From NCBI RefSeq assembly GCF_900104115.1, contig NZ_FNJM01000002.1, forward strand, positions 186,001 to 250,000: DNA of 64,000 bases, in the 5' to 3' direction. This document shows positions 9,230-18,638 of this stretch, one piece after another. The translations under genes were made by a program, and so were the position numbers. Position 1 is the first letter of the stretch, and each line of letters opens with the position of its first letter. The stretch is from Clostridium gasigenes (GTDB taxonomy: Bacteria; Bacillota; Clostridia; Clostridiales; Clostridiaceae). The notes beneath the pieces are model-generated. The model was not told where the DNA came from, did no database searches, and saw nothing but the letters and a program-made list of their open reading frames with translations.

Positions 9230-9858
9230 TGAATACTATAGAAACTATATTAATATCTACCCATGCGCTTTTTGTTGCTATGATTACTTTAATATTCTTC
9301 ATGGTATTATTAGGCAGCGAGGATGAATTAGAGCAATATCATTTGTATAAATCTCTGAAACTTTCTATTGTCATAACTATTTTATTTTTAATTGGGTATG
9401 GCTATTATATGCTATTAACGGGTAATGAAAATGTTAGTGTCCACATAATTTTCTTTTCTATAGAAGCTTTGGGCCTATTAACATTATTGTTAAATTATCT
9501 TGGCTTAAAAGGAATTGTTATTTCATTACAAATAAAGAGTAAAAAAATTGTAAATATGCTATTTACTATTTCAACATTTATAAGTGTGCTATCAACTTTA
9601 AGCCTAATTTTTAAACCTAAGTTTTTTGAAAATAATATAGGATTTATTAGATACGATGAATTGCTTTTATATATAAATCTAATTTTCTTAGGAGTTATTA
9701 CTTCTCAACTTCCTATTATAAAAGAAAAATTTACTAGGCAAGAATATAAGAAACGAGAAAAAACGATAAATAAATTATCTAAAATTATATATTTAATATT
9801 AGGAATATTTAATTTTTCATTAATTATATATGTTATTTATAAATGTAGCTTACGCTAA
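9229..9858 (+). CDS. multi-spanning membrane protein paired with XRE regulator
   Basis: A 209-residue hydrophobic protein with about six predicted TM helices (around residues 8-27, 43-62, 70-90, 100-125, 140-160, 185-205). I see no catalytic motif and do not recognise the family. It is translationally coupled to the preceding XRE gene, which suggests the pair acts together, for example a membrane protein that modulates the repressor; this is inference. Confidence 0.75.
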   Translation: MNTIETILISTHALFVAMITLIFFMVLLGSEDELEQYHLYKSLKLSIVITILFLIGYGYYMLLTGNENVSVHIIFFSIEALGLLTLLLNYLGLKGIVISLQIKSKKIVNMLFTISTFISVLSTLSLIFKPKFFENNIGFIRYDELLLYINLIFLGVITSQLPIIKEKFTRQEYKKREKTINKLSKIIYLILGIFNFSLIIYVIYKCSLR

Positions 9859-9867
9859 TATTATCAA

Positions 9868-9933
9868 TTAAGGGTCCCTGAAATAAATAATAAGTCAGTA
9901 TTATTGTCTTATTATCTATTTCAGGATATCTAA
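9868..9933. repeat. dispersed palindromic element, copy 2
   Basis: Inverted repeat CCTGAAATAAATAATAAG / CTTATTATCTATTTCAGG around TCAGTATTATTG, the same core as the other copies (AAGTCAGTATT). It lies between the convergent membrane protein (+) and carbonic anhydrase (-) genes and can serve as a bidirectional terminator. Confidence 0.75.
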
Positions 9934-9975
9934 CATCAATAAACTATACTTTTATTCCTTGATTATTCACATATC

Positions 9976-10536
9976 CTAATTATAACCATCAATAATCACT
10001 TCAAGTTTACCAGTTCTAGGATCTATTGTAAGCCCATGAATAGATATTCCTTTTGGCATTAATGGATGTTTTTTTATTAAATTAACACTATCTTTTATAG
10101 ATTCTTCTACAGAATCAAATCCATGAAGCCATTTTTTAACATCAATTCCACCGTTTAAAAGTGTATCTATAGACTCCTGTGGTATTCCTCTATAAATTGC
10201 TTTTTTCAATAAATTATCAGTATCTAAATTGCACATTCCACAACCGTGATGGCCAACAACTAAAATCTCATCTGCATCAAACTCATAAATCGCAACAATA
10301 ATACTTCTAATTATACTCCCAAAAGGATGCATAACCGTGGCCCCTGCATTTTTTACAATTTTAGCATCACCATTTTTAAGATTCAAGGCTTTTGGCAGAA
10401 GATCTGTAAGTCTAGTATCCATACAAGATAAAATAACTATCTTTTTCTTTGGATCCTTTGATGTAGCATACTGTTCATATTCTTTATTTTCTACAAACCT
10501 ATTATTAAACTCTAATATTTCATTTAATTTACTCAT
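9976..10536 (-). CDS. beta-class carbonic anhydrase
   Basis: A 186-residue protein with the beta-carbonic anhydrase zinc ligands Cys38 and Asp40 (LSCMDTRL) and His96 and Cys99 (VVGHHGCGM). Family members hydrate CO2 to bicarbonate in the cytosol, supplying carboxylases. The length fits the short prokaryotic beta-CA subgroup. The ATG has a GGAGG site. It is monocistronic, ending near the copy-2 palindrome. Confidence 0.93.
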   Translation of the reverse strand: MSKLNEILEFNNRFVENKEYEQYATSKDPKKKIVILSCMDTRLTDLLPKALNLKNGDAKIVKNAGATVMHPFGSIIRSIIVAIYEFDADEILVVGHHGCGMCNLDTDNLLKKAIYRGIPQESIDTLLNGGIDVKKWLHGFDSVEESIKDSVNLIKKHPLMPKGISIHGLTIDPRTGKLEVIIDGYN

Positions 10537-10670
10537 AAAGACGCCTCCACTTTTATGACTTTATCCTTATTTTACAATAAATCAGTTTGCTTTCCTATAC
10601 TTTTAATATAAATATAATATTTGCTTTGATGTATAATACTTTACTTACATATCTTCTGCCCTTTTTTATT

Positions 10671-12080
10671 CTAGAATCCGTTATTTTCGCTTACTTTAGC
10701 AATCCAATGACCACTCTTTTTAATTGATCTCTTTAACCCATTTTCTCTATCCACATATAAGAATCCATATTTATTTTTAAATGCATTTGACATTGACCAG
10801 TTATCCATTAATGACCACATATGATATCCACAAATATTTGAACCGGATTCTTGTGCCTCCCATAACCAATTTAAATGTCCTTTTACAAATTCAATTCTTG
10901 CATCATCATTTATATATCCATTTTCATCTGTATCTTCTTGATCTCCATTATGTCTTCCTATACCATTTTCTGATATATAAACTGGTATGTTACTGTACTC
11001 ATCCTTTAATAGCATTAATAAATCATAAACTCCCTTAGGATATATTTCCCAGCCCCTATCTTTATTAAATAATCTTTCCGGTAATTCATAGTGATCAAAG
11101 AAATATTCTGGATTATTTACTTCTCCCTCACTTCGAATATCCTTTGATTTAACTCTTCTAGGGAAATAATAATTAAATCCTAAAAAGTCTATAGTATTTT
11201 CTTTTATTATTGTTAATTCTTCTTCTGTATAAAAATCCAATAATAAATTATGAGTTTTAAGTAACTTTAGTAATTCTTTATTAAATGCTCCCTTTACCAT
11301 TGGATCTAAAAAACTATTTGTAAAGAATAGCTCACATATTTTAGCTGCCTTAACATCTTCTACATCATTTTCATCCCTAGGATAAACTGGTGACATGCTT
11401 AAAATAGCTCCTATAGTACTATCTTTGCTTAAAACACCTCTTTCTCTAAGTTCTCTGAACTTCTTAACCGCTTTAGCATTAGATAAAATTGTATAATATG
11501 TAGCTTTTATGCCTCTTCTAAAATCATTTATTTTTGGATAATGGAACCCATATAAATAGCAACCTTCTATCGGTACTATTGGTTCATTATGAGTAAACCA
11601 TTTTTTAACTCTATCTCCAAATAATTTAAATGCTATTCCAGCATACTCAGCAAAATAATTAACTACTTCAAGCGATTCCCAACCACCCTTTTCTTGCATT
11701 ATCCAAGGCATATCAAAATGGAATAAACATATAAAAGGTTCTATTCCATTTGCTAATAATTCATCTATTACGCCATTGTAAAACTCTACAGCTTTTTCAT
11801 TTAATACTCCATCACCATTGGGTATTAACCTAGACCATGCAATAGAAAATCTAAATGAATTGTGATTTAATTCTTTCATTAATTTTATATCATCTTTATA
11901 CATATGATAAAAATCTACCGCTATGCCATTACCTTCGCCTCCAAAAAATCTTTCTGGCTCATCTTTAAACCATACATCAAATGTGCTATCTGCTTTTCCA
12001 TCATCACTATGAGTTCCTTCTGTTTGTAGTGCTGATATTGCTGTTCCCCAATAAAATCCTTCTTTAAACTTATGTTTCAT
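10671..12080 (-). CDS. GH1 6-phospho-beta-glucosidase (distal gene)
   Basis: About 469 residues from ATG 12080 (AAAGGAG, 9-base spacing; the GTG at 12086 is too close). GH1 signatures: N-terminal FYWGTAISALQTEG, acid/base Glu in FTHNEPIVP, nucleophile Glu in VYISENGIG, and the C-terminal GYHMWSLMDNWSMSNAFKNKYGFLYVD. GH1 enzymes next to lactose/cellobiose PTS genes cleave 6-phospho-beta-glucosides in the cytosol. It is separated from the upstream EIIA gene by a strong terminator at 12158, so it may be expressed less or separately from the rest of the locus. Confidence 0.92.
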   Translation of the reverse strand: MKHKFKEGFYWGTAISALQTEGTHSDDGKADSTFDVWFKDEPERFFGGEGNGIAVDFYHMYKDDIKLMKELNHNSFRFSIAWSRLIPNGDGVLNEKAVEFYNGVIDELLANGIEPFICLFHFDMPWIMQEKGGWESLEVVNYFAEYAGIAFKLFGDRVKKWFTHNEPIVPIEGCYLYGFHYPKINDFRRGIKATYYTILSNAKAVKKFRELRERGVLSKDSTIGAILSMSPVYPRDENDVEDVKAAKICELFFTNSFLDPMVKGAFNKELLKLLKTHNLLLDFYTEEELTIIKENTIDFLGFNYYFPRRVKSKDIRSEGEVNNPEYFFDHYELPERLFNKDRGWEIYPKGVYDLLMLLKDEYSNIPVYISENGIGRHNGDQEDTDENGYINDDARIEFVKGHLNWLWEAQESGSNICGYHMWSLMDNWSMSNAFKNKYGFLYVDRENGLKRSIKKSGHWIAKVSENNGF

Positions 12081-12157
12081 ATTCACTATCTCCTTTATAT
12101 CTCTTCTGTATCATAGGCTACATATCCTACTCTATTATTTTATTTAAAGTGTTTAAA

Positions 12158-12200
12158 AATAGGTAACTTAAAATAAATTATATATTTTAAGTTACCTATT
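12158..12200 (-). terminator. strong terminator between EIIA and the distal GH1 gene
   Basis: A perfect 16-bp stem TAGGTAACTTAAAATA / TATTTTAAGTTACCTA, with an extra AT-pair extension, followed on the minus strand by TTTTTAAA. It lies directly after the EIIA stop and before the second GH1 gene, dividing the locus. Confidence 0.88.
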
Positions 12201-12204
12201 AAAA

Positions 12205-12519
12205 TTATGACTTCTTTAAGTCCTTATACATTTCTATCATTTCTTCAGCTAGACTTTTAATAATTTCTGCACTCATCATTTGATCTTCTGCATGCATTAA
12301 TATTAATGAAAACTCTGTTTTTTCGCCTGCCGCTTCTTTTTGTATTAATGAAGCATGTGCATGATGTCCCCTAGTAATATATTCTAATGACTCGGCTAGT
12401 TTCCCTTCTGCTTCCTCATACTTACCACTTCTAACATCTCTTAATGCTTCAATAGTTAATGATTTAGCCATTCCTACGTTGCTTATAATTTCAAATGCTA
12501 TTAATTCCATTCCTTCCAT
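12205..12519 (-). CDS. PTS lactose/cellobiose-family EIIA component
   Basis: About 104 residues from ATG 12519 (GGAG site, 8-base spacing). A typical helical Lac-family EIIA: NVGMAKSLTIEALRDVRSGKYEEAE, HAHASLIQKEAAGE, and the phospho-acceptor region LILMHAEDQMMS. By comparison with E. coli ChbA (His89, Asp92), the His and Asp of HAED are the phosphorylated and metal-binding residues. It carries phosphate from HPr to EIIB in the cytosol. It starts 15 bp after the EIIC gene ends. Confidence 0.95.
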   Translation of the reverse strand: MEGMELIAFEIISNVGMAKSLTIEALRDVRSGKYEEAEGKLAESLEYITRGHHAHASLIQKEAAGEKTEFSLILMHAEDQMMSAEIIKSLAEEMIEMYKDLKKS

Positions 12520-12533
12520 TTTCACCACTCCTA

Positions 12534-13883
12534 CTAGCTAATTTGTTCTTTCTCTCTTTTCAATTCCATTTCTTTTTGCGTAGCTTTACTTGACGCTATT
12601 ACAAATGGTGCATATATACATACACTAACTACAAGACATACTATACCTACTAATAATGCCATAAAGTTTCCACCACTTCCTAAGAAAGGTATTAGCGGAC
12701 CTGGTGTCGTCCAAGGCACACCATATGCTATTGGTGGAATTATCTCGAGAATTACAATTGCTGTATATCCAATTAAAATATTTACTATAGGTGTTATTAT
12801 AAATGGAATTATATAAATTGGATTTAATACTATAGGTAATCCAAATATAATTGATTCATTAATATTAAATAAACCTGGAGCAAATGAAAGTTTTGCTATA
12901 CTTCTCTGATCTTTAGCTTTACTAAATATAAATATTGCAATTATTAAACCTAGTGTACATCCTGACCCTCCATAATTGGCGAAAGCATCATTTAAACCAC
13001 CCCAAGTTACTGGGAATGGAGCTCCCCATGCACTACCATTTGACGCAACGTATGCAAGATTTGCATTACCAGCTTCTGCAAACATAGTATCACGAACTGC
13101 TGCTATAGTATTTGGTCCATGTATTCCCATAATCCAAAGTAATTGAGATACAAGCGCGAATCCAATTACGGATCCTACATTTTTACCTAATGAAGTTAAT
13201 GGTTTTTGAATTACGTTATAAACTAATTCATGCAACCCACCTGGCGCAACTTTTTGAACTATAAAATTAAGTATTGAAAATGAAACAGTTATTATAATTA
13301 TTGGTAATAATACTTTAAATGTTCTTGCTACCGCTGGTGGTACTTGCTCTGGCATTTTAATTTCTAATTTATCAGATTTTGATAATATAGACATTAACTC
13401 ACCGACAACTAATCCAACTATAATAGCTACAAATAACCCTTGAGCTCCCATATACTTTGTAACTAAATGGTTTGTACCTTCTACTGATACATAATTTGGG
13501 TAAATTATAAAGTAAACTGAAACTGCTGTTAACCCTGATAATAAATCATCAGCTTTTAATTGTTTTGCAAGGTTTCTAGCTATTAAGAATACTACTAAAA
13601 TTGCTAATATATCTGTAGACCCTTTTAATACTGGACTGAAAATAGCTTGATAATCTGATAAATTAGGGAATATTTCACCTAATTTAAATATTTTTGCAAC
13701 GAACCCATCCGGTGATAATAAAACGAAGTTTAGTAATATCATTAATGATCCTGCCATAGTTAATGGGAATGTTAATATAAACGCATCCCGTATTGCACAA
13801 ATGTGTCTTTGTGCATTTAACTTTGATGCAATAGGTACTAGTATTTTTTCAATTCCAGCTTGGAACTTATCCATAATATTCAT
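12534..13883 (-). CDS. PTS cellobiose/lichenan-family EIIC permease
   Basis: A 449-residue integral membrane EIIC of the lactose/cellobiose family (ChbC/CelB/LicC type), with about ten TM helices. Recognisable segments are AIRDAFILTFPLTMAGSLMILLNF near the N terminus, LWIMGIHGPNTIAAV, WGAPFPVTWGG and the substrate-site segment LFNINESIIFGLPIVLNP. It imports and phosphorylates a beta-glucoside such as cellobiose; exact sugar not readable. The start follows GGAGGGG. It lies between EIIB and EIIA. Confidence 0.95.
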   Translation of the reverse strand: MNIMDKFQAGIEKILVPIASKLNAQRHICAIRDAFILTFPLTMAGSLMILLNFVLLSPDGFVAKIFKLGEIFPNLSDYQAIFSPVLKGSTDILAILVVFLIARNLAKQLKADDLLSGLTAVSVYFIIYPNYVSVEGTNHLVTKYMGAQGLFVAIIVGLVVGELMSILSKSDKLEIKMPEQVPPAVARTFKVLLPIIIITVSFSILNFIVQKVAPGGLHELVYNVIQKPLTSLGKNVGSVIGFALVSQLLWIMGIHGPNTIAAVRDTMFAEAGNANLAYVASNGSAWGAPFPVTWGGLNDAFANYGGSGCTLGLIIAIFIFSKAKDQRSIAKLSFAPGLFNINESIIFGLPIVLNPIYIIPFIITPIVNILIGYTAIVILEIIPPIAYGVPWTTPGPLIPFLGSGGNFMALLVGIVCLVVSVCIYAPFVIASSKATQKEMELKREKEQIS

Positions 13884-13911
13884 TGTAGAATCCCCTCCAT
13901 CTAATAATTTA

Positions 13912-14211
13912 TTAAATCTTACTTAGTGTACTTTCTAAAATAGCCTTACCATTCATAGTTCCATATAATCTCATATCCATTACCTCTACAGGTATTCTTC
14001 CATCAACTAATTTATCTACTTGTGGTTTTTGGAAACGAACTTGAGGTCCTAAAAGAACTATATCAACCTCATCAATTACAGATGAACATTCTGATACAGG
14101 TAACGCCTCAATATCTACTTCTATACCCATTTCTTTTGCTGCTTGTTTCATTTTATTAACTAATAAACTTGTTGACATCCCCGCTGCACATACTAATAAT
14201 ATTTTTTTCAT
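13912..14211 (-). CDS. PTS lactose/cellobiose-family EIIB component
   Basis: A 99-residue EIIB. The phospho-Cys is in the P-loop ILLVCAAGMSTSLLVNKM (Cys8). The Rossmann-like fold then continues with VDIVLLGPQVRFQK, typical of the Cel/Chb EIIB. It relays phosphate from EIIA to the sugar in EIIC. It lies between the first GH1 gene and EIIC, 28 bp upstream of EIIC. Confidence 0.95.
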   Translation of the reverse strand: MKKILLVCAAGMSTSLLVNKMKQAAKEMGIEVDIEALPVSECSSVIDEVDIVLLGPQVRFQKPQVDKLVDGRIPVEVMDMRLYGTMNGKAILESTLSKI

Positions 14212-14278
14212 AATACCAACCCCTTAAAATTATTTTCTAATATTTAATATCTAAATTTAGACTATTTAAAATTAATAT

Positions 14279-15718
14279 TTATAACTTTTCTCCATTACTC
14301 TTTATAACCTCTTTATACCAGTAAAAACTTTTCTTCTTTATTCTCTTTAACTCTTTAATATCCTCTTCTTCTCTATCTACATATACAAATCCATAACGCT
14401 TTTGGTATCCATTTAACCAACTTAATAAATCTGTAAATGACCAGGTACAATATCCAAGAAGTTCTACTCCATCTGTTACCGCTTCTTTACAAGCTTGTAT
14501 ATGATCTCTTAAGTAGTCTATCCTATACTCATCATTTACCACTTCACCATCTTCTAAAGTATCAAATTCACCTAGCCCATTCTCTGTAATTAATATAGGT
14601 AATCCATATCTACTTGTTATCCTTCTTAACCCAGTTCTTAATCCTATAGGATCTATTTCCCAATCCCAATTAGTTGCTTCTAAGTTAGGATTCTTAACAC
14701 TTTTATAAACGCCTGGAATACCACTATCTTTTGATGTACCCTTTTTTCCAATAGTGTTCATACTATCCGATACGCCTACACCATTTAATTCATTCATTTG
14801 TACAGTTGCTGTTCTGTAGTAATTTATCCCTATAAAATCAGGCTTTCCCTTTTCTAATAATTCAAGATCACCATCTTCAATTACTGGAGCTACCCCTAAT
14901 CTCTCATAGTATTTTAATGCAAATGATGGGTATGTACCCTTACAGTAAACATCCAGCCACCAGTTGCAATTTATATCTTCTGCATTTTCTGCCGCTAAGA
15001 TATCTTCTGGTTTGCAGCTATATGAATATGTTGGTCCATAAGCAAAACTAGGTCCTACCATTCCATTTGGCACATAAGTTCTAAATGATTGAATTGCCTT
15101 TGCATTTGCAAGGCTCGCTATATGATTTGCTTGTAACATTCTTTTATTATCCTTAACGCCTGGAGGATGTAATGCTGTCATATAACCTAATCCTATAAAT
15201 ACATTTTGCTCGTTTAATGTAACCCAATGTTTAACCTTATGTCCAAATCGCTTATAAAGTGTTACACAATAATCATTAAAATCTTCTATTATCTCCCTTG
15301 ATTCCCAACCACCATATAAATCTTGTAGGTGTTGCGGTAAATCCCAATGATATATTGTTATTATTGGTTCTATATTATTTTCTATTAACTCATCTATTAA
15401 GTTATTATAAAATTTTAAACCTTCTTCATTTACTTCACCTCTACCTCTTGGATAAATACGACTCCATGAAATTGAAAATCTATAAGCCTTTAATCCCATC
15501 TCTGCCATTAATGCTACATCTTCTTTATATTTATTATAATTATCTACTGCTATATCTCCATTTGTCTCTTTATAAGTTGTTCCAGGTTTCTTAGTATATA
15601 TATCCCATACACTTGGACCTTTTCCATCCTTATCCCATGCACCCTCAACTTGATAAGCTGCTGATGCTGATCCCCATAAGAAATCACATCTAAATTTATC
15701 TAAGCTTTCATATATCAT
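14279..15718 (-). CDS. GH1 6-phospho-beta-glucosidase (first gene of PTS operon)
   Basis: About 479 residues from ATG 15718 (GAGGAG, 8-base spacing; the upstream start at 15757 lacks a site). GH1 motifs: FLWGSASAAYQVEGAWDKDGKGPSVWD, acid/base Glu in VTLNEQNVF, nucleophile Glu in ILITENGLG, and a C-terminal GYCTWSFTDLLSWLNGYQKRYGFVYVD. It would hydrolyse 6-phospho-cellobiose or aryl phospho-beta-glucosides brought in by the PTS encoded just downstream. It shares only the family fold with the 10671 enzyme, so the two likely differ in specificity. Confidence 0.93.
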   Translation of the reverse strand: MIYESLDKFRCDFLWGSASAAYQVEGAWDKDGKGPSVWDIYTKKPGTTYKETNGDIAVDNYNKYKEDVALMAEMGLKAYRFSISWSRIYPRGRGEVNEEGLKFYNNLIDELIENNIEPIITIYHWDLPQHLQDLYGGWESREIIEDFNDYCVTLYKRFGHKVKHWVTLNEQNVFIGLGYMTALHPPGVKDNKRMLQANHIASLANAKAIQSFRTYVPNGMVGPSFAYGPTYSYSCKPEDILAAENAEDINCNWWLDVYCKGTYPSFALKYYERLGVAPVIEDGDLELLEKGKPDFIGINYYRTATVQMNELNGVGVSDSMNTIGKKGTSKDSGIPGVYKSVKNPNLEATNWDWEIDPIGLRTGLRRITSRYGLPILITENGLGEFDTLEDGEVVNDEYRIDYLRDHIQACKEAVTDGVELLGYCTWSFTDLLSWLNGYQKRYGFVYVDREEEDIKELKRIKKKSFYWYKEVIKSNGEKL

Positions 15719-15748
15719 TTCTTCATCTCCTCTTTGTGTCATGATATT

Positions 15749-15780
15749 ATTATACATATAACATTCACTTTGTAATCAAT
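15749..15780 (-). promoter_or_regulatory. candidate sigma-A promoter of the beta-glucoside operon
   Basis: On the minus strand a perfect -10 (TATAAT, 15754-15749) is preceded by weak -35 candidates: TTGATT (15780-15775, 19-base spacer) or GATTAC (17-base spacer). It lies about 30 bp upstream of the start codon of the first GH1 gene. The weak -35 suggests dependence on a regulator, plausibly the RpiR protein encoded next door. Confidence 0.5.
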
Positions 15781-15859
15781 TTCATGGCCTTAAAAAACAG
15801 GTTACTCACTTAATAATTTGATACATAAATGTACCATCGTGTTTTTTTATATAACAAAT

Positions 15860-15907
15860 AAATGCCTATACCTTAAAGTCAACAATAGACTCAAAGCATA
15901 GGCATTT
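15860..15907 (-). terminator. terminator after rpiR-family gene
   Basis: Stem AAATGCCTAT / ATAGGCATTT with an inner GAGTC/GACTT pairing, starting 3 bp after the RpiR stop codon. It isolates the regulator from the PTS operon downstream. Confidence 0.75.
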
Positions 15908-15909
15908 AA

Positions 15910-16641
15910 CTATTCAATTCTATATTCGTTATATAATTTTTTTCCGATTCTCTCTATCATATACAATACAGGTAACTGAGTTGTTATATCGCTATACCCA
16001 ATTTTAACCTGTTGTACATAATATGATAAATTTAAATCTGACATTTTAGATATACTACAGTTCTCACTATTAGTGATACTTACAATTGAGTTTCCTTCTC
16101 TTTTTAGCCTAACTATATTATCAATTGTAGTTGGTGTTTCTCCTGATACAGATAAAGCTATTATTAGACAATTATCATAGTGTTTAAAATTTGTTGGGTA
16201 AAACGGATCATCAATATGAACTGTAAACTTACCAATTGAAGAAAAATATCTAGCAGCATATTTACATAATATTCCCGAAGAACCTATTCCAATAAATATA
16301 ATATTACTTGCCACTTTAACTAAATCACACAATTTATCTAACCTTTTATCTAAATCACTATTTTCTATTGTCTTCAAAAAATTAATTATTTCTGAAGTAT
16401 CATCACTTACCTTTTCAATATTCTCTTCTTCTATATACATTTTAAATTTAACTTTAAATTCAGAAAACCCTTCACACTTTAATTTTTTACAAAACCTTAA
16501 AATAGTAGTAGTAGATACATGTGCCTCATCTGCAAGTTCTCTAATTCTCATATACATTACTTTTTTACTATTCTTCATTATATAGTCATATATAGATAAC
16601 TCTAAATGATTTAAACTTTGTATAATCTCATAATTAAACAT
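15910..16641 (-). CDS. MurR/RpiR-family regulator with SIS domain
   Basis: A 243-residue protein. The N-terminal HTH_6 domain (about residues 1-78) includes MRIRELADEAHVSTTTILRFCKKLKCEGFSEFK. The C-terminal SIS phosphosugar-binding domain (about 95-220) has IIFIGIGSSGILCKYAARYFSSIGK and LIIALSVSGETPTTIDNI. These regulators bind phosphosugars and control sugar genes. Lying directly upstream of the PTS operon on the same strand, with a ROK kinase upstream, it most likely senses a phospho-beta-glucoside or related phosphosugar. Its stop is followed by a terminator. Confidence 0.92.
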   Translation of the reverse strand: MFNYEIIQSLNHLELSIYDYIMKNSKKVMYMRIRELADEAHVSTTTILRFCKKLKCEGFSEFKVKFKMYIEEENIEKVSDDTSEIINFLKTIENSDLDKRLDKLCDLVKVASNIIFIGIGSSGILCKYAARYFSSIGKFTVHIDDPFYPTNFKHYDNCLIIALSVSGETPTTIDNIVRLKREGNSIVSITNSENCSISKMSDLNLSYYVQQVKIGYSDITTQLPVLYMIERIGKKLYNEYRIE

Positions 16642-16736
16642 CTATTCACCTCAATATAATATTCATAATAAAACTCCTCTATGTTTTCAAGTACTATTTA
16701 TAATCTATCTTCATTGTAATATAACTAAATATTTAG

Positions 16737-17633
16737 TTATTGTCTATAAGTATTTATTATAGCTCCTAATATATTTGAATCATTATTATACTTGCACCTA
16801 TCTATTTTAGTAGTTATAATATCTACGTTAAAAAAATTTATACATGCCTTATTATATTTTTCTCTTACCATATCTATAAACCAATCCTCCTCTGATATTC
16901 CTCCACCTATACATATAATTTCCGGATTATAAAAAACAGTTATAGTTATTAACTGAATTATTATATTATTTATCCATTCCTCAACTGAAATTTCTGCTAT
17001 TTCATTTCCCTCTAAATATCTTTTACATACATCATTCCCATATTTAGCCTCTTCTCCTTTATTTACTTTACCATTATATATTTCTATTAATGCTGTTATT
17101 GATGCATAATCCCCTAGCCTATCTATTTGTCCACTTTTAAAATTTATAAATGGTAGATTATGAAATTCACCAGCAAAGGCATCTTGTCCAAATATAACTC
17201 CAGTCTCATTACATACACACCCGCCAGTTCCAGTTCCTAAAATTAAGAACGCTGACGATTTACTACCTTTTGCATTTCCTATTTTCAATTCACATAACCC
17301 CGCTGATTTAGCATCATTTATAGCAGAAACCGTTTTCTTTGTTCTGCTTGTTATTTCTTCACTTATATTTGTACCATACATAATACAAACACTAGGTGCC
17401 GCATAAGATTTAACATTAGACTTTTCATCAATAAGTCCTGGTGCACTTATTCCTATTAGTTCTATCTCATCTATCATTTTTATATTTAAGCATATATAAT
17501 CATATAGCTCATCCTTACAATCAAACTTTACTGTTTCTACTTTCCATTTATCCTTAATATTATATTCTTTATCTACTAATGCATATTTAATAAAAGTTCC
17601 ACCGATATCAATTCCTAAATTATATTTTCCCAT
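16737..17633 (-). CDS. ROK-family sugar kinase
   Basis: A 298-residue ROK protein with N-terminal ATP site (NLGIDIGGTFIKYALVD), LIGISAPGLID, catalytic-region INDAKSAGLCE, and LILGTGTGGCV. It has no HTH, so it is a kinase rather than a repressor. The usual CxCGxxGC-type zinc motif is not evident after the glycine-rich loop (the region reads AFAGEFHNLPFINFKSGQIDRLGDYAS). This is seen in the BglK/N-acetylmannosamine kinase branches. Near a beta-glucoside PTS, a beta-glucoside kinase or glucokinase role is plausible. Confidence 0.88.
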   Translation of the reverse strand: MGKYNLGIDIGGTFIKYALVDKEYNIKDKWKVETVKFDCKDELYDYICLNIKMIDEIELIGISAPGLIDEKSNVKSYAAPSVCIMYGTNISEEITSRTKKTVSAINDAKSAGLCELKIGNAKGSKSSAFLILGTGTGGCVCNETGVIFGQDAFAGEFHNLPFINFKSGQIDRLGDYASITALIEIYNGKVNKGEEAKYGNDVCKRYLEGNEIAEISVEEWINNIIIQLITITVFYNPEIICIGGGISEEDWFIDMVREKYNKACINFFNVDIITTKIDRCKYNNDSNILGAIINTYRQ

Positions 17634-17876
17634 AATAATTCTCCTTAATACTACTTATAGTTTCTTAATAAATTCAAGCCGTTATTTTATACTATCTTAG
17701 TAAGATTCATTTATATATTTTCACAATATCACATTCAGTAAATATTTACAGGGTTTATATTCTTTTAGTAACAAATTATGATAATTCGTAATTTGTTTTT
17801 TTTAGATAGCAAGTTGTTTTTTATTCCTAACCTTATATATAATAATATTATTTTGATAACTATTTCAAATCATTAT

Positions 17877-17908
17877 AAAAAGGAGCTGTTTAAAACAACT
17901 CCTTTTTT
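17877..17908 (-). terminator. terminator after amino-acid ABC operon
   Basis: Minus-strand hairpin AAAAAGGAGTTG / CAGCTCCTTTTT (one mismatch) with a run of T after it, beginning 2 bp after the ATPase stop codon. Confidence 0.85.
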
Positions 17909-17909
17909 A

Positions 17910-18638
17910 CTAATTTATTACTTTATTTAAAAATTCAATACATCTTTCATTTTTAGCATTTGTAAAAATCTCTTTTGGAGTTGAATCTTCTAATATATAT
18001 CCACCATCCATAAATATTACTCTATCTGAAACTTCTCTTGCAAATCCCATTTCATGAGTTACAACTATCATAGTCATACCTTCTTTTGCTAAATCCTTCA
18101 TTACATTAAGAACTTCTCCAACCATTTCTGGATCTAATGCAGATGTAGGTTCATCAAAAAGCATAACCTTAGGGTTCATAGCTAATGCTCTAGCTATAGC
18201 AACTCTTTGCTTTTGTCCACCAGATAAGTTATTCGGATATTCATTTTTTTTCTCTTCTAATCCTACTCTTTTTAATAGCTCTATTGCCTGTTTTTCTGCT
18301 TCATCTTTGCCTATTTTTTTTATTAATTTAGGCGCCATAGCAATATTTTCTATAACAGATAAATGAGGGAATAAATTAAAGCTTTGGAACACCATCCCAA
18401 TATCTTCTCTAAGCTTATTAATATTAGCTTTTTTTTCAAGAATATTATGTTCTAAAACTACAACTTCTCCTGAAGTAACTTCTTCTAATGCGTTTAAACA
18501 TCTTAGTAGTGTACTTTTCCCTGATCCTGATGGTCCTATAATACAAACTACTTCACCTTCTGCTACTTCTAAACTGATATCCTTAAGCACTTCCAGTTGC
18601 CCATAATGCTTTCTTAAATTATCTACCTTTATTATCAT
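17910..18638 (-). CDS. polar amino-acid ABC transporter ATPase (GlnQ/HisP type)
   Basis: A 242-residue ATPase with Walker [10 protein letters not shown], signature [15 protein letters not shown], Walker [21 protein letters not shown] and switch VTHE. The PTSALDP form and the ending FLNKVIN are typical of the polar amino-acid uptake class. Its start overlaps the permease gene end by 4 bp. It is the last gene of a three-gene importer. Confidence 0.95.
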   Translation of the reverse strand: MIIKVDNLRKHYGQLEVLKDISLEVAEGEVVCIIGPSGSGKSTLLRCLNALEEVTSGEVVVLEHNILEKKANINKLREDIGMVFQSFNLFPHLSVIENIAMAPKLIKKIGKDEAEKQAIELLKRVGLEEKKNEYPNNLSGGQKQRVAIARALAMNPKVMLFDEPTSALDPEMVGEVLNVMKDLAKEGMTMIVVTHEMGFAREVSDRVIFMDGGYILEDSTPKEIFTNAKNERCIEFLNKVIN

